NCBI RefSeq assembly: GCF_014197135.1
Contig: NZ_JACIFA010000008.1
Coordinates: forward strand, 105,149-169,148
Length of the DNA: 64,000 bases
From: Sphingomonas zeae
GTDB taxonomy: Bacteria; Pseudomonadota; Alphaproteobacteria; Sphingomonadales; Sphingomonadaceae
Reading direction: 5' to 3'
The notes under the pieces were generated by a model, which did no database searches, was not told the DNA's origin, and worked only from the letters and a program-made list of their open reading frames with translations. Below, in pieces: positions 45,397 to 54,568 of this stretch. How positions within the stretch are numbered: the first letter of the stretch is position 1; each line of letters begins with the position of its first letter. The position numbers and the translations under genes were made by a program.

Positions 45397-46323
45397 TTAT
45401 CCTTCGTCGGCGTAGATCGCCACCTGATGTTCGCCGCCGCTCGTCGCGCGGCCGCGATACATGCCCACCGTCGTCATGCTCCAGGCGATGGTCCCGTCGG
45501 GCGCGGCGACGATGGTGCCGCCGGTGCCGCCAAGCGCTCGAACCTCGGCCAGCACGGCATCGGCGGCGGCCTGCACATCCTCGCCGGTGAAGCGGCGGCG
45601 CGCGGCGATCTCGTGCCCGACGCCGACGCGGATGAAGACCTCGCCCGATCCGGTGCATGATACGGCACAGGCCCGGTCGTCCGCGAACGTCCCCGCGCCG
45701 ATCAAAGGCGAGTCGCCGATCCGCCCCCAGCGCTTGCCCGTCACGCCGCCGGTCGAGGTGGCGGCGGCCACATGGCCCTGCCCGTCGCAGGCAACCGCGC
45801 CGACCGTGCCGTATTTCATGTCGCTGTCGAAGGCCTCGGCATTGCGCGAGAGCAATTCATCGAGCTGCCGCCGACGCTCGTCGGTATGGAACCAGTGGGG
45901 GTCGACCTGTTCCAGCCCCTGTTCCGCCGAGAAGCGATCCGCTCCCGGCCCGGCGAGCAGGACATGGGGGCTTGTCTCCATGACCTTGCGGGCCAGCGAC
46001 ACCGGGTTGCGGGTGCGCGTCACCCCGGCGACCGATCCCGCACGCCGGTCGCGCCCGTCCATGATCGCGGCATCGAGTTCGTTGGTGCCGTCTCGTGTGA
46101 AGCAGGCGCCCCGCCCGGCGTTGAAGTGCGGATCATCCTCCAGCACGCGCACCGCCGCCTCGACCGCGTCCAGCGCGCTGCCGCCGCCCGCCAGCACCGC
46201 CGATCCGGCCTTGAGCGCGGCGTCCAGCCCGGCGCGCGCGCCTGCATCCTGCTCGGGCGTCAGCACCTCGCGCGTGATCCGGCCCGCGCCGCCATGGATG
46301 ACCAGCGACCAGCATGGGGACAT
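45397..46323 (-). CDS. Isoaspartyl peptidase / L-asparaginase (Ntn-hydrolase, plant-type)
   Basis: 308-residue precursor that self-cleaves before the catalytic Thr T173 in KYGTVGAVACD. Other motifs: LVIHGGAGRI at the N-terminus, FNAGRGACFTRDGTNELDAA and the substrate site GDSPLIGAGTFA. It removes isoaspartyl dipeptides and hydrolyses asparagine. No signal peptide, so cytoplasmic. ATG at 46323; upstream in-frame residues are poor. Downstream gene is the S1/P1 nuclease. Confidence 0.9.
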   Translation of the reverse strand: MSPCWSLVIHGGAGRITREVLTPEQDAGARAGLDAALKAGSAVLAGGGSALDAVEAAVRVLEDDPHFNAGRGACFTRDGTNELDAAIMDGRDRRAGSVAGVTRTRNPVSLARKVMETSPHVLLAGPGADRFSAEQGLEQVDPHWFHTDERRRQLDELLSRNAEAFDSDMKYGTVGAVACDGQGHVAAATSTGGVTGKRWGRIGDSPLIGAGTFADDRACAVSCTGSGEVFIRVGVGHEIAARRRFTGEDVQAAADAVLAEVRALGGTGGTIVAAPDGTIAWSMTTVGMYRGRATSGGEHQVAIYADEG

Positions 46324-46366
46324 GGGTGAAACTCCGGGACCGAATGGAAAAACGCCCGCGCCCCTA

Positions 46367-47560
46367 TCAGATCGTGGCTTTTCTGCCATCCCTCAAGACC
46401 GAAGGCCGATCAGCAGATTTTGGCCGGAGACCGATCAGGGGACGGAGCCAGCGCACTTCCCGTCCGATAAGATAGAAGGCCCCGCATCCCGCCACCGTCG
46501 CCGCCATCAGGATGATCGTGTCGATCCACAGCGGCAGCCCCAGCCCGCGCAAGCCGAAGGCGACCAGGATGATGATCGTCTGGTGGATCAGATAGAAGGG
46601 AAAGACCGCCTCGGTCAGTGTCCGCCGCCATGGGTGATCGCGATTCCAGAAACGTTCTGCCACCCCGATCAGGGCGACCACCGCCATCCATCCCTGCACC
46701 GCGCGCGCGCCCGCAAAGAGGATGCCCAGCCCCTGCGGCGCGCCCGCCAGCCCCGGCCAGCGCCATTCCAGCCCGCCCGCGATGACATAGCTTGCCAGCG
46801 CGATGGCGGCGGCGACCGGCCAGCCCCGACGGAAGCTGTCGAGTACGCGCTCCGACCCCGCCATGCCGAAGCCGAACAGCAGCGCGGGGAAATAGATCGC
46901 ATGCGCCAGCCAGTCGTCGAGCAGCCCATGCGTCTCCGACTGGCCGGGAAAGAAGCGGATATCGACCAGCAGCAGCCAGATGACGGGCAGCACCGCGCCG
47001 CCCCAGCCGCCGAGCACCCGGTCGAACAACGCTTGCGCTGCCCCGGCAAAGCGGTGGCCGACCGCCAGCATTGCCGCCACCGCCATGGTATAGACCCAGA
47101 GATAGCCGACGAACCACAGATGGTTCCAGGCGGGCGTCGGCACCACACCACCGACCGCGCGAAAACTCAGCCAGTCGCGCGTCCAGAAGGTCCAATAGGA
47201 CCCGGCATAGCCATATTTGCTCGCCAGCTCGGCCCAGATCTGGGGCGGCACCAGCACGCAGACACCGAAAGCCAGCGGCACCAGCAACCGGATGCTGCGC
47301 CCGCGCGCGAAGCCCAAGATCGTGGGATGCCGCGCCGCCAGCGCGCGGGTGGCATAACCCGACACGACGAAGATCAGCATCAACCGCCAAGGATTGCTCG
47401 CCAGCATCGGGATCGCGACCCAGGGCCGGCTCGCCAGCTGCACATGAAAGCCCCAGGGCACGAAGACCATGCCGATATGGTACAGGATCAGGATGGCGAA
47501 GGCGCCGATCCGCAACCAGTCTAGGCCGTAATGGCGGGGGATGGAGGCGGCAGCGGTCAT
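46367..47560 (-). CDS. Acyltransferase family 3 membrane protein
   Basis: 397-residue protein with about ten helices and the acyltransferase 3 features: YGLDWLRIGAFAILILYHIG at the N-terminus, then FVVSGYATRALAARHPTILG and the C-terminal FYLIHQTIIILVAFGLRG. Members acylate surface polysaccharides, glucans or lipids. ATG at 47560 follows TGGAGGTCT-like bases on the complementary strand only weakly. Divergent from ispG across 61 bases. Confidence 0.88.
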   Translation of the reverse strand: MTAAASIPRHYGLDWLRIGAFAILILYHIGMVFVPWGFHVQLASRPWVAIPMLASNPWRLMLIFVVSGYATRALAARHPTILGFARGRSIRLLVPLAFGVCVLVPPQIWAELASKYGYAGSYWTFWTRDWLSFRAVGGVVPTPAWNHLWFVGYLWVYTMAVAAMLAVGHRFAGAAQALFDRVLGGWGGAVLPVIWLLLVDIRFFPGQSETHGLLDDWLAHAIYFPALLFGFGMAGSERVLDSFRRGWPVAAAIALASYVIAGGLEWRWPGLAGAPQGLGILFAGARAVQGWMAVVALIGVAERFWNRDHPWRRTLTEAVFPFYLIHQTIIILVAFGLRGLGLPLWIDTIILMAATVAGCGAFYLIGREVRWLRPLIGLRPKSADRPSVLRDGRKATI

Positions 47561-47586
47561 TCTGGAGGTCTGGTACAGCACTGACT

Positions 47587-47614
47587 TTGAACCGCAACGC
47601 CGCGCGCGTATATA
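47587..47614 (+). promoter_or_regulatory. Candidate promoter of ispG, close to the start codon
   Basis: -35 TTGAAC (47587-47592) and -10 TATATA (47609-47614) with a 16-base spacer. The -10 ends seven bases before the ispG ATG at 47622, so transcription would begin at or one or two bases before the AUG. No Shine-Dalgarno sequence is present. By eye only. Confidence 0.6.
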
Positions 47615-47621
47615 GGGGTCC

Positions 47622-48749
47622 ATGTCCATTCGTCCCTGGCGAGATATCGTCCGCCGCCAAAGCCGTCAGATCATGGTGGGCAACGTGCCCGTGGGGGGCG
47701 ACGCCCCCGTCACTGTGCAGACCATGACCAACACGCCGACCAGCGATCCGGTCGCCACGATCAACCAGATCCGGCGCTGCGAAGAGGCGGGGGCGGACAT
47801 CATCCGCGTCTCCTGCCCCGACACCGATTCGACCGCCGCGCTGGCCAAGATCACCAAGGCGGCGCGGGTTCCCATCGTCGCGGACATCCATTTTCATTAT
47901 AAGCGCGCGTTGGAAGCGGCCGATGCGGGCGCGGCGTGCCTGCGCATCAATCCGGGCAATATCGGATCGTCCGAGCGCGTCGCCGAAGTCGTCCGCGCCG
48001 CCAAGGCCAATGGCTGCGCCATCCGCATCGGCGTGAACGCCGGTAGCCTCGAAAAGGACCTGCTCGAAAAATATGGCGAGCCCTGTCCCGAGGCGCTGGT
48101 CGAATCGGCGCTCGACCATATCAAGCTGCTGCAGGATCACGATTTCCACGAATATAAGGTCGCGGTGAAGGCGTCGGACGTCTTTCTGGCGGTCGCCGCC
48201 TATCAGGGGCTGGCCGAGGCGACCGACTGCCCGCTGCATCTGGGCATCACCGAGGCGGGCGGGCTGATCGGCGGCACGGTCAAGTCCTCGATCGGCATCG
48301 GCTCGCTCCTCTGGTTCGGGATCGGCGACACGATCCGCGTCTCGCTCTCCGCCGAGCCGGAGGAAGAGGTGCGCGTCGGCTTCGAGATTCTGAAGGCGCT
48401 GGGCATCCGCAATCGTGGCGTGCGTGTCGTGTCCTGCCCATCCTGCGCGCGGCAGGGCTTCGACGTGATCCGCACCGTGCAAGTGCTGGAGGAACGGCTC
48501 CAGCATATCCGCACGCCCATGTCGCTGTCGGTGCTGGGCTGCGTCGTCAACGGTCCCGGCGAAGCGCGCGAGACCGATATCGGCGTGACCGGCGGCGGCA
48601 ACGGCAAGCACATGGTCTATCTGTCGGGCCTGACCGACCACACGGTCGAGGATGCCGATATGGTCGAGCATATCGTCAAGCTGGTCGAGGCCAAGGCCGC
48701 CGAGCTGGAAGCCGCCGACGTGGCGAAGGCCGCGATCGCGGCGGAGTGA
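47622..48749 (+). CDS. ispG: 4-hydroxy-3-methylbut-2-enyl diphosphate synthase IspG (GcpE)
   Basis: 375-residue iron-sulfur enzyme of the non-mevalonate isoprenoid pathway. The 4Fe-4S ligands are C272 and C275 in [11 protein letters not shown]307 in [10 protein letters not shown] and E314. The N-terminal region [19 protein letters not shown] and the barrel motif [11 protein letters not shown] are typical. The likely message begins at or near the AUG. It overlaps the Nudix gene by GTGA. Confidence 0.96.
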   Translation: MSIRPWRDIVRRQSRQIMVGNVPVGGDAPVTVQTMTNTPTSDPVATINQIRRCEEAGADIIRVSCPDTDSTAALAKITKAARVPIVADIHFHYKRALEAADAGAACLRINPGNIGSSERVAEVVRAAKANGCAIRIGVNAGSLEKDLLEKYGEPCPEALVESALDHIKLLQDHDFHEYKVAVKASDVFLAVAAYQGLAEATDCPLHLGITEAGGLIGGTVKSSIGIGSLLWFGIGDTIRVSLSAEPEEEVRVGFEILKALGIRNRGVRVVSCPSCARQGFDVIRTVQVLEERLQHIRTPMSLSVLGCVVNGPGEARETDIGVTGGGNGKHMVYLSGLTDHTVEDADMVEHIVKLVEAKAAELEAADVAKAAIAAE

Positions 48750-49159
48750 CGTCCCCCATCATCCGCATCGCCGCCGCACTGATCGAGGACGGCGCGGGGC
48801 GATTGCTGCTGGTGCGCAAGGCGGGCACGTCCTGCTTCATGCAGGCGGGCGGCAAGATCGAGCCGGGCGAAGACCCCGCCGCCGCGCTGATCCGCGAATT
48901 GGACGAGGAAATCGGACTGCGCGTGGGCGTCGATGACCTGGGGCCGATCGGTTGCTTTTCGGCGGTGGCGGCCAATGAGCCGGGGCACCGGATCGACGCC
49001 ACGGTCTTCCATCTGTGCAGCACCCACGCGCCAGTTCCGGCGGCGGAAATCGAGGAAGCGATCTGGATCGATGCCGGAACGGCGGAAACCCTGACGCTGG
49101 CGCCGCTCCTCCGCGAGCATATCCTGCCCTGGTATCGCCAGATGCTGGCGCATCCCTAA
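48746..49159 (+). CDS. Nudix hydrolase
   Basis: 137-residue enzyme with a perfect Nudix box, G-x5-E-x7-REUxEExGU, at residues about 36-58 ([20 protein letters not shown] onward). Substrate unknown; small Nudix proteins hydrolyse nucleotides or sugar diphosphates. Starts with GTG overlapping the ispG stop (GTGA). A family A palindrome begins at the next base after its stop. Confidence 0.9.
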   Translation: MTSPIIRIAAALIEDGAGRLLLVRKAGTSCFMQAGGKIEPGEDPAAALIRELDEEIGLRVGVDDLGPIGCFSAVAANEPGHRIDATVFHLCSTHAPVPAAEIEEAIWIDAGTAETLTLAPLLREHILPWYRQMLAHP

Positions 49160-49289
49160 ATCCTCCCCGGTACGGGGAGGTGGCAGGGCGCAGTCCTGAC
49201 GGAGGGGGCGTGCCGCACAGGACGTCCTTTGCGGCACGCCCCCTCCACCACCGCTTTGCGGCGGTCCCCCTCCCCGTACCGGGGAGGAT
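49160..49289. repeat. Family A palindrome
   Basis: 130 bases, the same length as the copy at 25708. Left arm TCCTCCCCGGTACGGGGAGG and right arm CCTCCCCGTACCGGGGAGGA are reverse complements. Core shares GACGGAGGGGG and CCACCGCTTTGCGGCGG with other copies. It fills the gap between two convergent genes exactly. Confidence 0.9.
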
Positions 49290-49291
49290 CA

Positions 49292-50062
49292 TTACAACCG
49301 CAACCCCAGCCGCACCCCTGCGCCAACATCGGGTGCGCCCTTGCTGACCCCGGCGCTGCCTTGCACACCCAGCGACAGGCGCTGCGACAAAGCGGTGTCC
49401 AGCCCCGCGCCGATCTCCTGCCGGTCGGCGACCTGATCGCTGACCCGCGACGCGTAATTATACGAGACGCTGACCTCGCTCGCCTTGCCGATTCCGACCG
49501 CGACACCGCCGCGCGCGCTGGTCACGTCGCGCAAGCGATAGCCGTCCGGCTGGCCGACAAAGCTGTGGCCCACCGCCGCGAAAGGCGTGATCTTGCCCGG
49601 TACCGCCGCTTCCGCGACGACCGAGTAATCCGCCTTGCCGGTCCCCAGCCCGCGCGCGGCCGAGGCGGTCGGCAGTTTGGCGCTGCCGGTCAGCGCGAGG
49701 GCGAGGTGATGGCGACGCGGCGGGATCACCTGCACCGAGGCGCCGACCACCGCATCGCCCAGCCCCGAGCGCCTTTCGCGCGTCGCGGGGCGGGTGGGAT
49801 CGGTAAAGATCGGCAGGCCCAGCGGCCCGCCCGGCGCGATGACATTACCCGGCGCGTCGACCCGTACCACCGGCAGCGCGGCGAAGACCGTCACCCGCTT
49901 GCGCTTGGCGCGGAGGGAAGCGGTAGAGCTGGCACTGCTGACCCGCTGACCGGTGCCGTATTTGCCCGAGGCATAGTCCGCGCCGACCGAGGCCGTGACC
50001 TGTGCGCTCGCGGGCGCTGCCACCAGCATGGCCAGACCCGTTGCGGCGATCCGCGTCTTCAT
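49292..50062 (-). CDS. Outer-membrane beta-barrel-like protein
   Basis: 256-residue protein with a signal peptide (MKTRIAATGLAMLVAAPASA) and a mature part of alternating hydrophobic/polar strands rich in Gly, Ser and Val, as in small outer-membrane barrels. The C-terminus GAGVRLGLRL resembles a terminal strand but ends in Leu rather than Phe. Some features recall the phenol-degradation MetA-like transporter family. ATG at 50062 is preferred to a codon at 50092. Function not known. Confidence 0.65.
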   Translation of the reverse strand: MKTRIAATGLAMLVAAPASAQVTASVGADYASGKYGTGQRVSSASSTASLRAKRKRVTVFAALPVVRVDAPGNVIAPGGPLGLPIFTDPTRPATRERRSGLGDAVVGASVQVIPPRRHHLALALTGSAKLPTASAARGLGTGKADYSVVAEAAVPGKITPFAAVGHSFVGQPDGYRLRDVTSARGGVAVGIGKASEVSVSYNYASRVSDQVADRQEIGAGLDTALSQRLSLGVQGSAGVSKGAPDVGAGVRLGLRL

Positions 50063-50163
50063 ACCCTTTGTCCCTTGGTGTCCTGTTCCCAAGGGGCAAC
50101 GGATGCGGGGTGGGGTTTAATCCCAGCCATGACATTGGCACCTTACCCCGGTATCGCCGCGGC

Positions 50164-51060
50164 ATGAGCGCGCGCACGTCCCCTGTCATCGCCTTTGGCG
50201 CCGCCGCGCTGGGCATTGCGATCTATTCGGTGATGGACACGCTGATGAAGCGGCTGTCGATCGACAGTGGCGCGTATAGCGCGGTGCTGTGGCGGTCCTG
50301 GGTCGGGGTGGCGATCACCGGCACTTTGTTCCTGGCCAGAGGCGGACGCTGGCCGGGGCGCGACGTGTTGATCCTGCACATCGCGCGAGGGGCGACCGGG
50401 GGCGCCTCGGTGCTGCTGTTCTTCTGGGGGCTGGCGCGGGTGCCGATGGCGCAGAGCATCGCGCTGACCTTTCTCTCGCCCTTGATGGCGCTGTTCCTCG
50501 CCGCGTTCATGCTGGGCGAGACGGTGCGGCGTGCCGCGATCCTGGGGTCCCTGATCGCCGGAATCGGCGTGCTGGTGATCGCGGGCGGCGAAGTGCAGGC
50601 CCAGGCCTCGACCGACGTCGTGCTGGGCTCGATCGCGATCCTGATCGCCTCGGTCCTCTATGCGGTCAGCCTGGTGCTGCTGCGGCGGCAGGCGCAGGCC
50701 GCAGGTCCGGCCGAAGTGGCGTTGTTCACCATGCTGGTCATCGCGGTGCTGATGACGCCCGCCGCGCCCTTCGTCTCGGGCTGGCCCGCCACCTATCAAT
50801 GGCCCGCCATCGTGATCGCCGCCGCGCTGGGTAGCCTGTCGGCGCTGCTGCTCGCCTGGGCCTATGCGCGGGCCGAGGCGCAGATGCTGGCGCCGGTCGA
50901 ATATACCGCCTTCGTCTGGGCGGCGTGCCTGGGCTATGCGGTGTTCGGCGAGCATGTCTCGCTGTTCACGCTCGCGGGGGCGGCGTTGATTATCGCGGGC
51001 TGCGTGGTGGCCGTGCGACGGCCGGTAGCGCCTGGACCACAGAGCGAGGCAGGATTGTGA
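50164..51060 (+). CDS. EamA/DMT-family transporter
   Basis: 298-residue membrane protein with ten helices in two EamA repeats (residues 8-140 and 150-285). Family features: AIYSVMDTLMKRLS, SIALTFLSPLMALFLAAFML, then EYTAFVWAACLGYAVFGE in the second half. Such carriers export amino acids or other small metabolites; substrate unknown. ATG at 50164. The stop overlaps the GNAT gene (GTGA). Confidence 0.88.
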   Translation: MSARTSPVIAFGAAALGIAIYSVMDTLMKRLSIDSGAYSAVLWRSWVGVAITGTLFLARGGRWPGRDVLILHIARGATGGASVLLFFWGLARVPMAQSIALTFLSPLMALFLAAFMLGETVRRAAILGSLIAGIGVLVIAGGEVQAQASTDVVLGSIAILIASVLYAVSLVLLRRQAQAAGPAEVALFTMLVIAVLMTPAAPFVSGWPATYQWPAIVIAAALGSLSALLLAWAYARAEAQMLAPVEYTAFVWAACLGYAVFGEHVSLFTLAGAALIIAGCVVAVRRPVAPGPQSEAGL

Positions 51061-51536
51061 GCATTACCCTCCGCGCGGCCGAACCGGCCGATACCGCTAC
51101 CATCCTGGACTTCGTCCGCGAACTGGCGGCATTCGAGCGCGAGCCCGACGCGGTCGTCGCGACCGAGCCGATGCTGGCCGAGGCGCTGTTCGGCGTGCCT
51201 CCGGCGGCCGAAGCGGTGATCGCCGAGCGCGATGGCGTGCCGGTCGGCTTTGCGCTGTTCTTCGCCAATTTCTCGACCTGGACCGGGCGGCGCGGGCTGT
51301 ATCTGGAGGATTTGTACGTCACGCCGTCGGCGCGCGGGGCCGGGGTGGGCAAGGCGCTGTTGATCCATCTGGCGGGGATCGCGCGCGATCGGGGCTGGGC
51401 GCGGTTCGAATGGTCGGTGCTGGACTGGAATACCCCTGCGGTGGAATTCTACCGCGCGATGGGGGCGCAGGCGATGGAGGAGTGGACGGTGCAGCGGGTT
51501 TCGGGTGAGGCTTTGGAGACGCTTGCGGGGCGGTAG
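51057..51536 (+). CDS. GNAT-family N-acetyltransferase
   Basis: 159-residue enzyme with the GNAT acetyl-CoA loop LYVTPSARGAGVGKALL and SVLDWNTPAVEFYRAMGAQ. It resembles the SSAT-like polyamine acetyltransferases (the LEDLYV strand and the FALFFANFSTW region). Target not certain. GTG at 51057 overlaps the EamA stop. The gene ends just before a cluster of palindrome fragments. Confidence 0.88.
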   Translation: MSITLRAAEPADTATILDFVRELAAFEREPDAVVATEPMLAEALFGVPPAAEAVIAERDGVPVGFALFFANFSTWTGRRGLYLEDLYVTPSARGAGVGKALLIHLAGIARDRGWARFEWSVLDWNTPAVEFYRAMGAQAMEEWTVQRVSGEALETLAGR

Positions 51537-51541
51537 TTGCA

Positions 51542-51678
51542 GGGTTCGCGCGGAGGCGCGGAGGACGCGGAGGTGTTGAACCTTGAGGCGTGCCTCATTC
51601 ATCATCGGCTGATTGTTGAGAAATGTGGTCTGCGTCAGGCGAGCCACCTCCGCGTTCTCCGCGCCTCCGCGCGAACCC
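51542..51678. repeat. Family B long hairpin
   Basis: 137 bases. Left arm GGGTTCGCGCGGAGGCGCGG and right arm CCGCGCCTCCGCGCGAACCC are complementary over about 34 bases with one mismatch. The core (about 51576-51644) is AT-richer than the surroundings and has no clear gene. Confidence 0.9.
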
Positions 51679-51707
51679 ATCTTCTTAGCCGCCGCAGATC
51701 CCCCGCT

Positions 51708-51801
51708 CCGTTCAGCCTGAGTGAAGTCGAAGGCCAGGGGATGTCCTCTCCCCAAGCTCCGGGATGGCCCTCCCCCAACCCCTCCCGCCTGCGGGAGGGG
51801 A
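51708..51801. repeat. Half family C copy fused to an A' arm
   Basis: CCGTTCAGCCTGAGTGAAGT (51708-51727) is a single left arm of family C; no right arm follows. From 51745 onward, CCTCCCCCAACCCCTCCCGC and GGCGGGAGGGG give a partial A' arm. With the B element at 51542 and a terminator at 51815, this fills the 337-base gap between the GNAT and ppa genes. Confidence 0.7.
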
Positions 51802-51814
51802 GAAAGAAGAGCAG

Positions 51815-51850
51815 AAAAAACGCCCCGGTGCTTGGTTAGCACCGAGGCGT
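51815..51850 (-). terminator. Terminator of ppa
   Basis: Minus strand: ACGCCTCGGTGCT, loop AACCA, AGCACCGGGGCG, then TTTTTT. Nearly perfect stem of 12 pairs with one mismatch, 24 bases after the ppa stop. It may also stop rightward transcription from the GNAT gene. Confidence 0.85.
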
Positions 51851-51873
51851 TCCTTCAAACCTTCAACCTGAAA

Positions 51874-52452
51874 TCAGGCGCGGCCGGGGACGTCGTGGTC
51901 GTGCGGCTCTTCGCCCTTGGCCTTGGCGTCCTCGTAGCGCTCGATCGCCTCGACGACGATGCGACGGGCTTCGTCACGGTCGCCCCAGGTGCCGATACGC
52001 ACCCACTTCTTCTTCTCCAGATCCTTGTAATGGGTGAAGAAGTGCTCGATCTGCTGGAACACGATCTCGGGCAGGTCGTCGCGACCGCCGACATTCGAGT
52101 AATAAGGGAAGGTCGAGTCGACCGGCACGCAGACCAGCTTTTCGTCGCCACCGGCTTCGTCTTCCAGGTTCAGCACGGCGATCGGACGCGCGCGGACGAC
52201 GCAGCCCGGGATGAACGGGGTGCGCGACACGACCAGCGCGTCGAGGGGGTCGCCGTCGGGGCTCAGCGTGTGCGGCACGAAGCCGTAATTCGCCGGATAG
52301 CGCATCGGGGTGTGCAGGATGCGGTCGACGAACAGCGCGCCGGACGCCTTGTCGAACTCATACTTCACGGGCTCGCCGCCGGTCGGGACCTCGATCACGA
52401 CATTGATGTCATCGGGCGGGCTCTTGCCGACGGGGATAAGGTCGATGCGCAT
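51874..52452 (-). CDS. ppa: Inorganic pyrophosphatase
   Basis: 192-residue family I soluble pyrophosphatase. Signatures: VKYEFDKASGALFVDRIL, YGFVPHTLSPDGDPLDALVV (metal-binding Asp cluster) and KKWVRIGTWGD. It pulls biosynthetic reactions forward by removing pyrophosphate. ATG at 52452; weak upstream in-frame codons are ignored. The tail is acidic and His-rich (EEPHDHDVPG). Downstream of M61 by 108 bases, with its own terminator. Confidence 0.95.
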   Translation of the reverse strand: MRIDLIPVGKSPPDDINVVIEVPTGGEPVKYEFDKASGALFVDRILHTPMRYPANYGFVPHTLSPDGDPLDALVVSRTPFIPGCVVRARPIAVLNLEDEAGGDEKLVCVPVDSTFPYYSNVGGRDDLPEIVFQQIEHFFTHYKDLEKKKWVRIGTWGDRDEARRIVVEAIERYEDAKAKGEEPHDHDVPGRA

Positions 52453-52560
52453 CGAATCGGTCTTTCTTGCCAATACCGGATGAGTTCCGGTGTAAAAACA
52501 ATGGCGGGCGCGATAGCGCAACCCGCCATGGCGTGTCGATAGATGTCGGTTGGTTCGGGC

Positions 52561-54486
52561 TCAGCGCGCCGTCAACAGACGGTCCAGCCCGGTCTCGCCG
52601 GTGCCGACCTTTTGCAGACGCGGATAGCGTGGGCCGCCGGTATAGGCGATCGTCACCTCGCGGAACCGATCCTGGTTCTTTATCACCAACTTGACCGGCT
52701 TGGCTGGGTCCTTGGCAGCAAGGATCGCGGCCTTTAGCCGGTCGCCCGAATAGCTTTCGCCGTTCACCGCCTGGATTTGCGTGCCGACATCGATGCCCGC
52801 CTTGAATGCGGGACTGTCCCAAATTGAACTGGTCACTTCGCCGCTGTTCGATACCGACAGGCCCAGCGAATAGGTGACGTTGGTGCTGCCCTTTTCACCC
52901 TGTTTGAAGGTCGGGGTCGGCGTATCGGTATAGACCAGCTTGTAGCCGTTCATCGCAAAGCCGTTGATCGGCGCGGGCTTGCCCGTCTCGGTGATACGCT
53001 GACGGAGGAAACCGGCCCAGTCATAGGGGACGATCTTGTTCAGCGTGTCGGCGACATCCTCGAAGGTGTAGGTCACTTCGCCCCAGTCGCCGTTGCGGAT
53101 GCCGAAAAACGCCTTGGCGAAATCGTCGAGCGACTTGGCGCCGTTCGACTTCTGGCGGAGCATCGCGTCGACCTCCATCCAGACCATCAGGCCTTCATTG
53201 TAATAATCCTCCGACCGCTGCCAGCTGGTCCAGCCCTTGGGCTTGCGCGAGGAGATGATCGGGTCGTTGGTGGTGTCGACCAAATTGCGCCACTGACGCG
53301 CGGGCGCGGTGTCGTAGATGGCGAGGATCGAGGCATATTGGTCCAGCGTATCCTGCTTCGAGACCATGCCCGAACGCGCCTGAAGCACATAGCCCCAGAA
53401 TTGCGTCTGGCCTTCATAGACCCAAAGCAGCGAGTCGCGCATCGGCGTGCGGAAATCGGGGGTCCACAGGTCGGCGCCGCGCCGGAACTTGCCGTCCCAG
53501 CTATGGGTGAATTCATGCGGCAGCAGGTTGCGGCGGCCCGGCCCGGCATCCCATTCGGTGAAATAGCCCGGCGTCACGCCGTTTTCGGACGAGCGGTGAT
53601 GCTCCAGACCGATGCCGCCCAGCTGGTCGCTGATCGACAGCAGGAATTCGTAATGGTCGTAATGCTGCGCGCCGAAGGTCTTGACCGCCTGGTCGACCAG
53701 CCGCTGGTGCGCGGCAATCTGTTCGGGCTTGGCGTTCAGCTCGGCGGCGCTGTCGGCGAAGACGTTCAGCTTCACCTGGGGCGAGAGCGGAAAGACCTTG
53801 CCATATTTGCCCGCCAGCACCGGGGAATCGACCAGGATCTCGTAATTGGTCGTGTCATAGGTATAGGTCGAACCCGACGCCTTGGCCGGGACCGCGCCCG
53901 CCGCCGTCCAGCCGGTTGGGAAGATCGCGGTCATCTGGATCGGGATCTGGCGGGTATAGTAACCGGCCGGATAGAGGCTGACCGAATTGGGTTGCAGCGA
54001 GATCATCGTCGGGGTGACCGCGATGCGGCCCTGGTCGGGCTTGGTCGCCGACAGGAACTGGAACTCCAGGTCGAGCTGCCGGGCGCCCGACGGCACGTCG
54101 ATGTGGAAGGCGAAGACATCGACCGGGTCGCGCGTCCAGGGGAGGACGCGGCCGTTCGCCTTGATGACCAGGCCCGCCAGCTTTTCGATCTCACCGCGCG
54201 GATTGTGCGCGCCGGGCAGCCATTTGGGGAAGAGCAGCGCCATCGGCCCCGCCTTGGCGACGGGGATGGTCTCCTTGACGCGGAAGATGCCGCGATCGGT
54301 ATCGGTGGCATCGACGATCAGCTTGATCGTGCCCGGATAGGAGGTGTCGACCGCGTCGGGGATGGTGTTGACGAAGGGCGCCTGGGCGGCGGGTGCGGAG
54401 TTGCCCGGCGGGACCTGGGCGACGGCGGCAGCGGAGGAGGCGAGCAGCGAGGCGACGAGCACGGAACGAAGCGAATGGCGGATCAT
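52561..54486 (-). CDS. M61 family aminopeptidase with PDZ domain
   Basis: 641-residue exported metallopeptidase. Signal peptide about 1-24 (MIRHSLRSVLVASLLASSAA), N-terminal beta domain, zinc site HEFTHSWDGK (H324, E325, H328) with the downstream E in VYEGQTQFWG, and a C-terminal PDZ domain (about 555-630) around SLGLSVSNSGEVTSSIWDSP. M61 glycyl aminopeptidases prefer N-terminal Gly or Ala. ATG at 54486. Separated from ppa by 108 bases. Confidence 0.92.
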   Translation of the reverse strand: MIRHSLRSVLVASLLASSAAAVAQVPPGNSAPAAQAPFVNTIPDAVDTSYPGTIKLIVDATDTDRGIFRVKETIPVAKAGPMALLFPKWLPGAHNPRGEIEKLAGLVIKANGRVLPWTRDPVDVFAFHIDVPSGARQLDLEFQFLSATKPDQGRIAVTPTMISLQPNSVSLYPAGYYTRQIPIQMTAIFPTGWTAAGAVPAKASGSTYTYDTTNYEILVDSPVLAGKYGKVFPLSPQVKLNVFADSAAELNAKPEQIAAHQRLVDQAVKTFGAQHYDHYEFLLSISDQLGGIGLEHHRSSENGVTPGYFTEWDAGPGRRNLLPHEFTHSWDGKFRRGADLWTPDFRTPMRDSLLWVYEGQTQFWGYVLQARSGMVSKQDTLDQYASILAIYDTAPARQWRNLVDTTNDPIISSRKPKGWTSWQRSEDYYNEGLMVWMEVDAMLRQKSNGAKSLDDFAKAFFGIRNGDWGEVTYTFEDVADTLNKIVPYDWAGFLRQRITETGKPAPINGFAMNGYKLVYTDTPTPTFKQGEKGSTNVTYSLGLSVSNSGEVTSSIWDSPAFKAGIDVGTQIQAVNGESYSGDRLKAAILAAKDPAKPVKLVIKNQDRFREVTIAYTGGPRYPRLQKVGTGETGLDRLLTAR

Positions 54487-54568
54487 GAAGGGCCTTTTGC
54501 GGCGACGAGGAAATGGCGGCAGGTTAGGCACCCGATAGGCCAGTCGTCCAGGCCTTTTCGGGTTGCCC

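Noticed and set aside
45461..47524. 687-codon frame antisense to isoaspartyl peptidase and acyltransferase genes
   Set aside because: Ser/Pro/Arg-rich shadow; both genes beneath show catalytic motifs.
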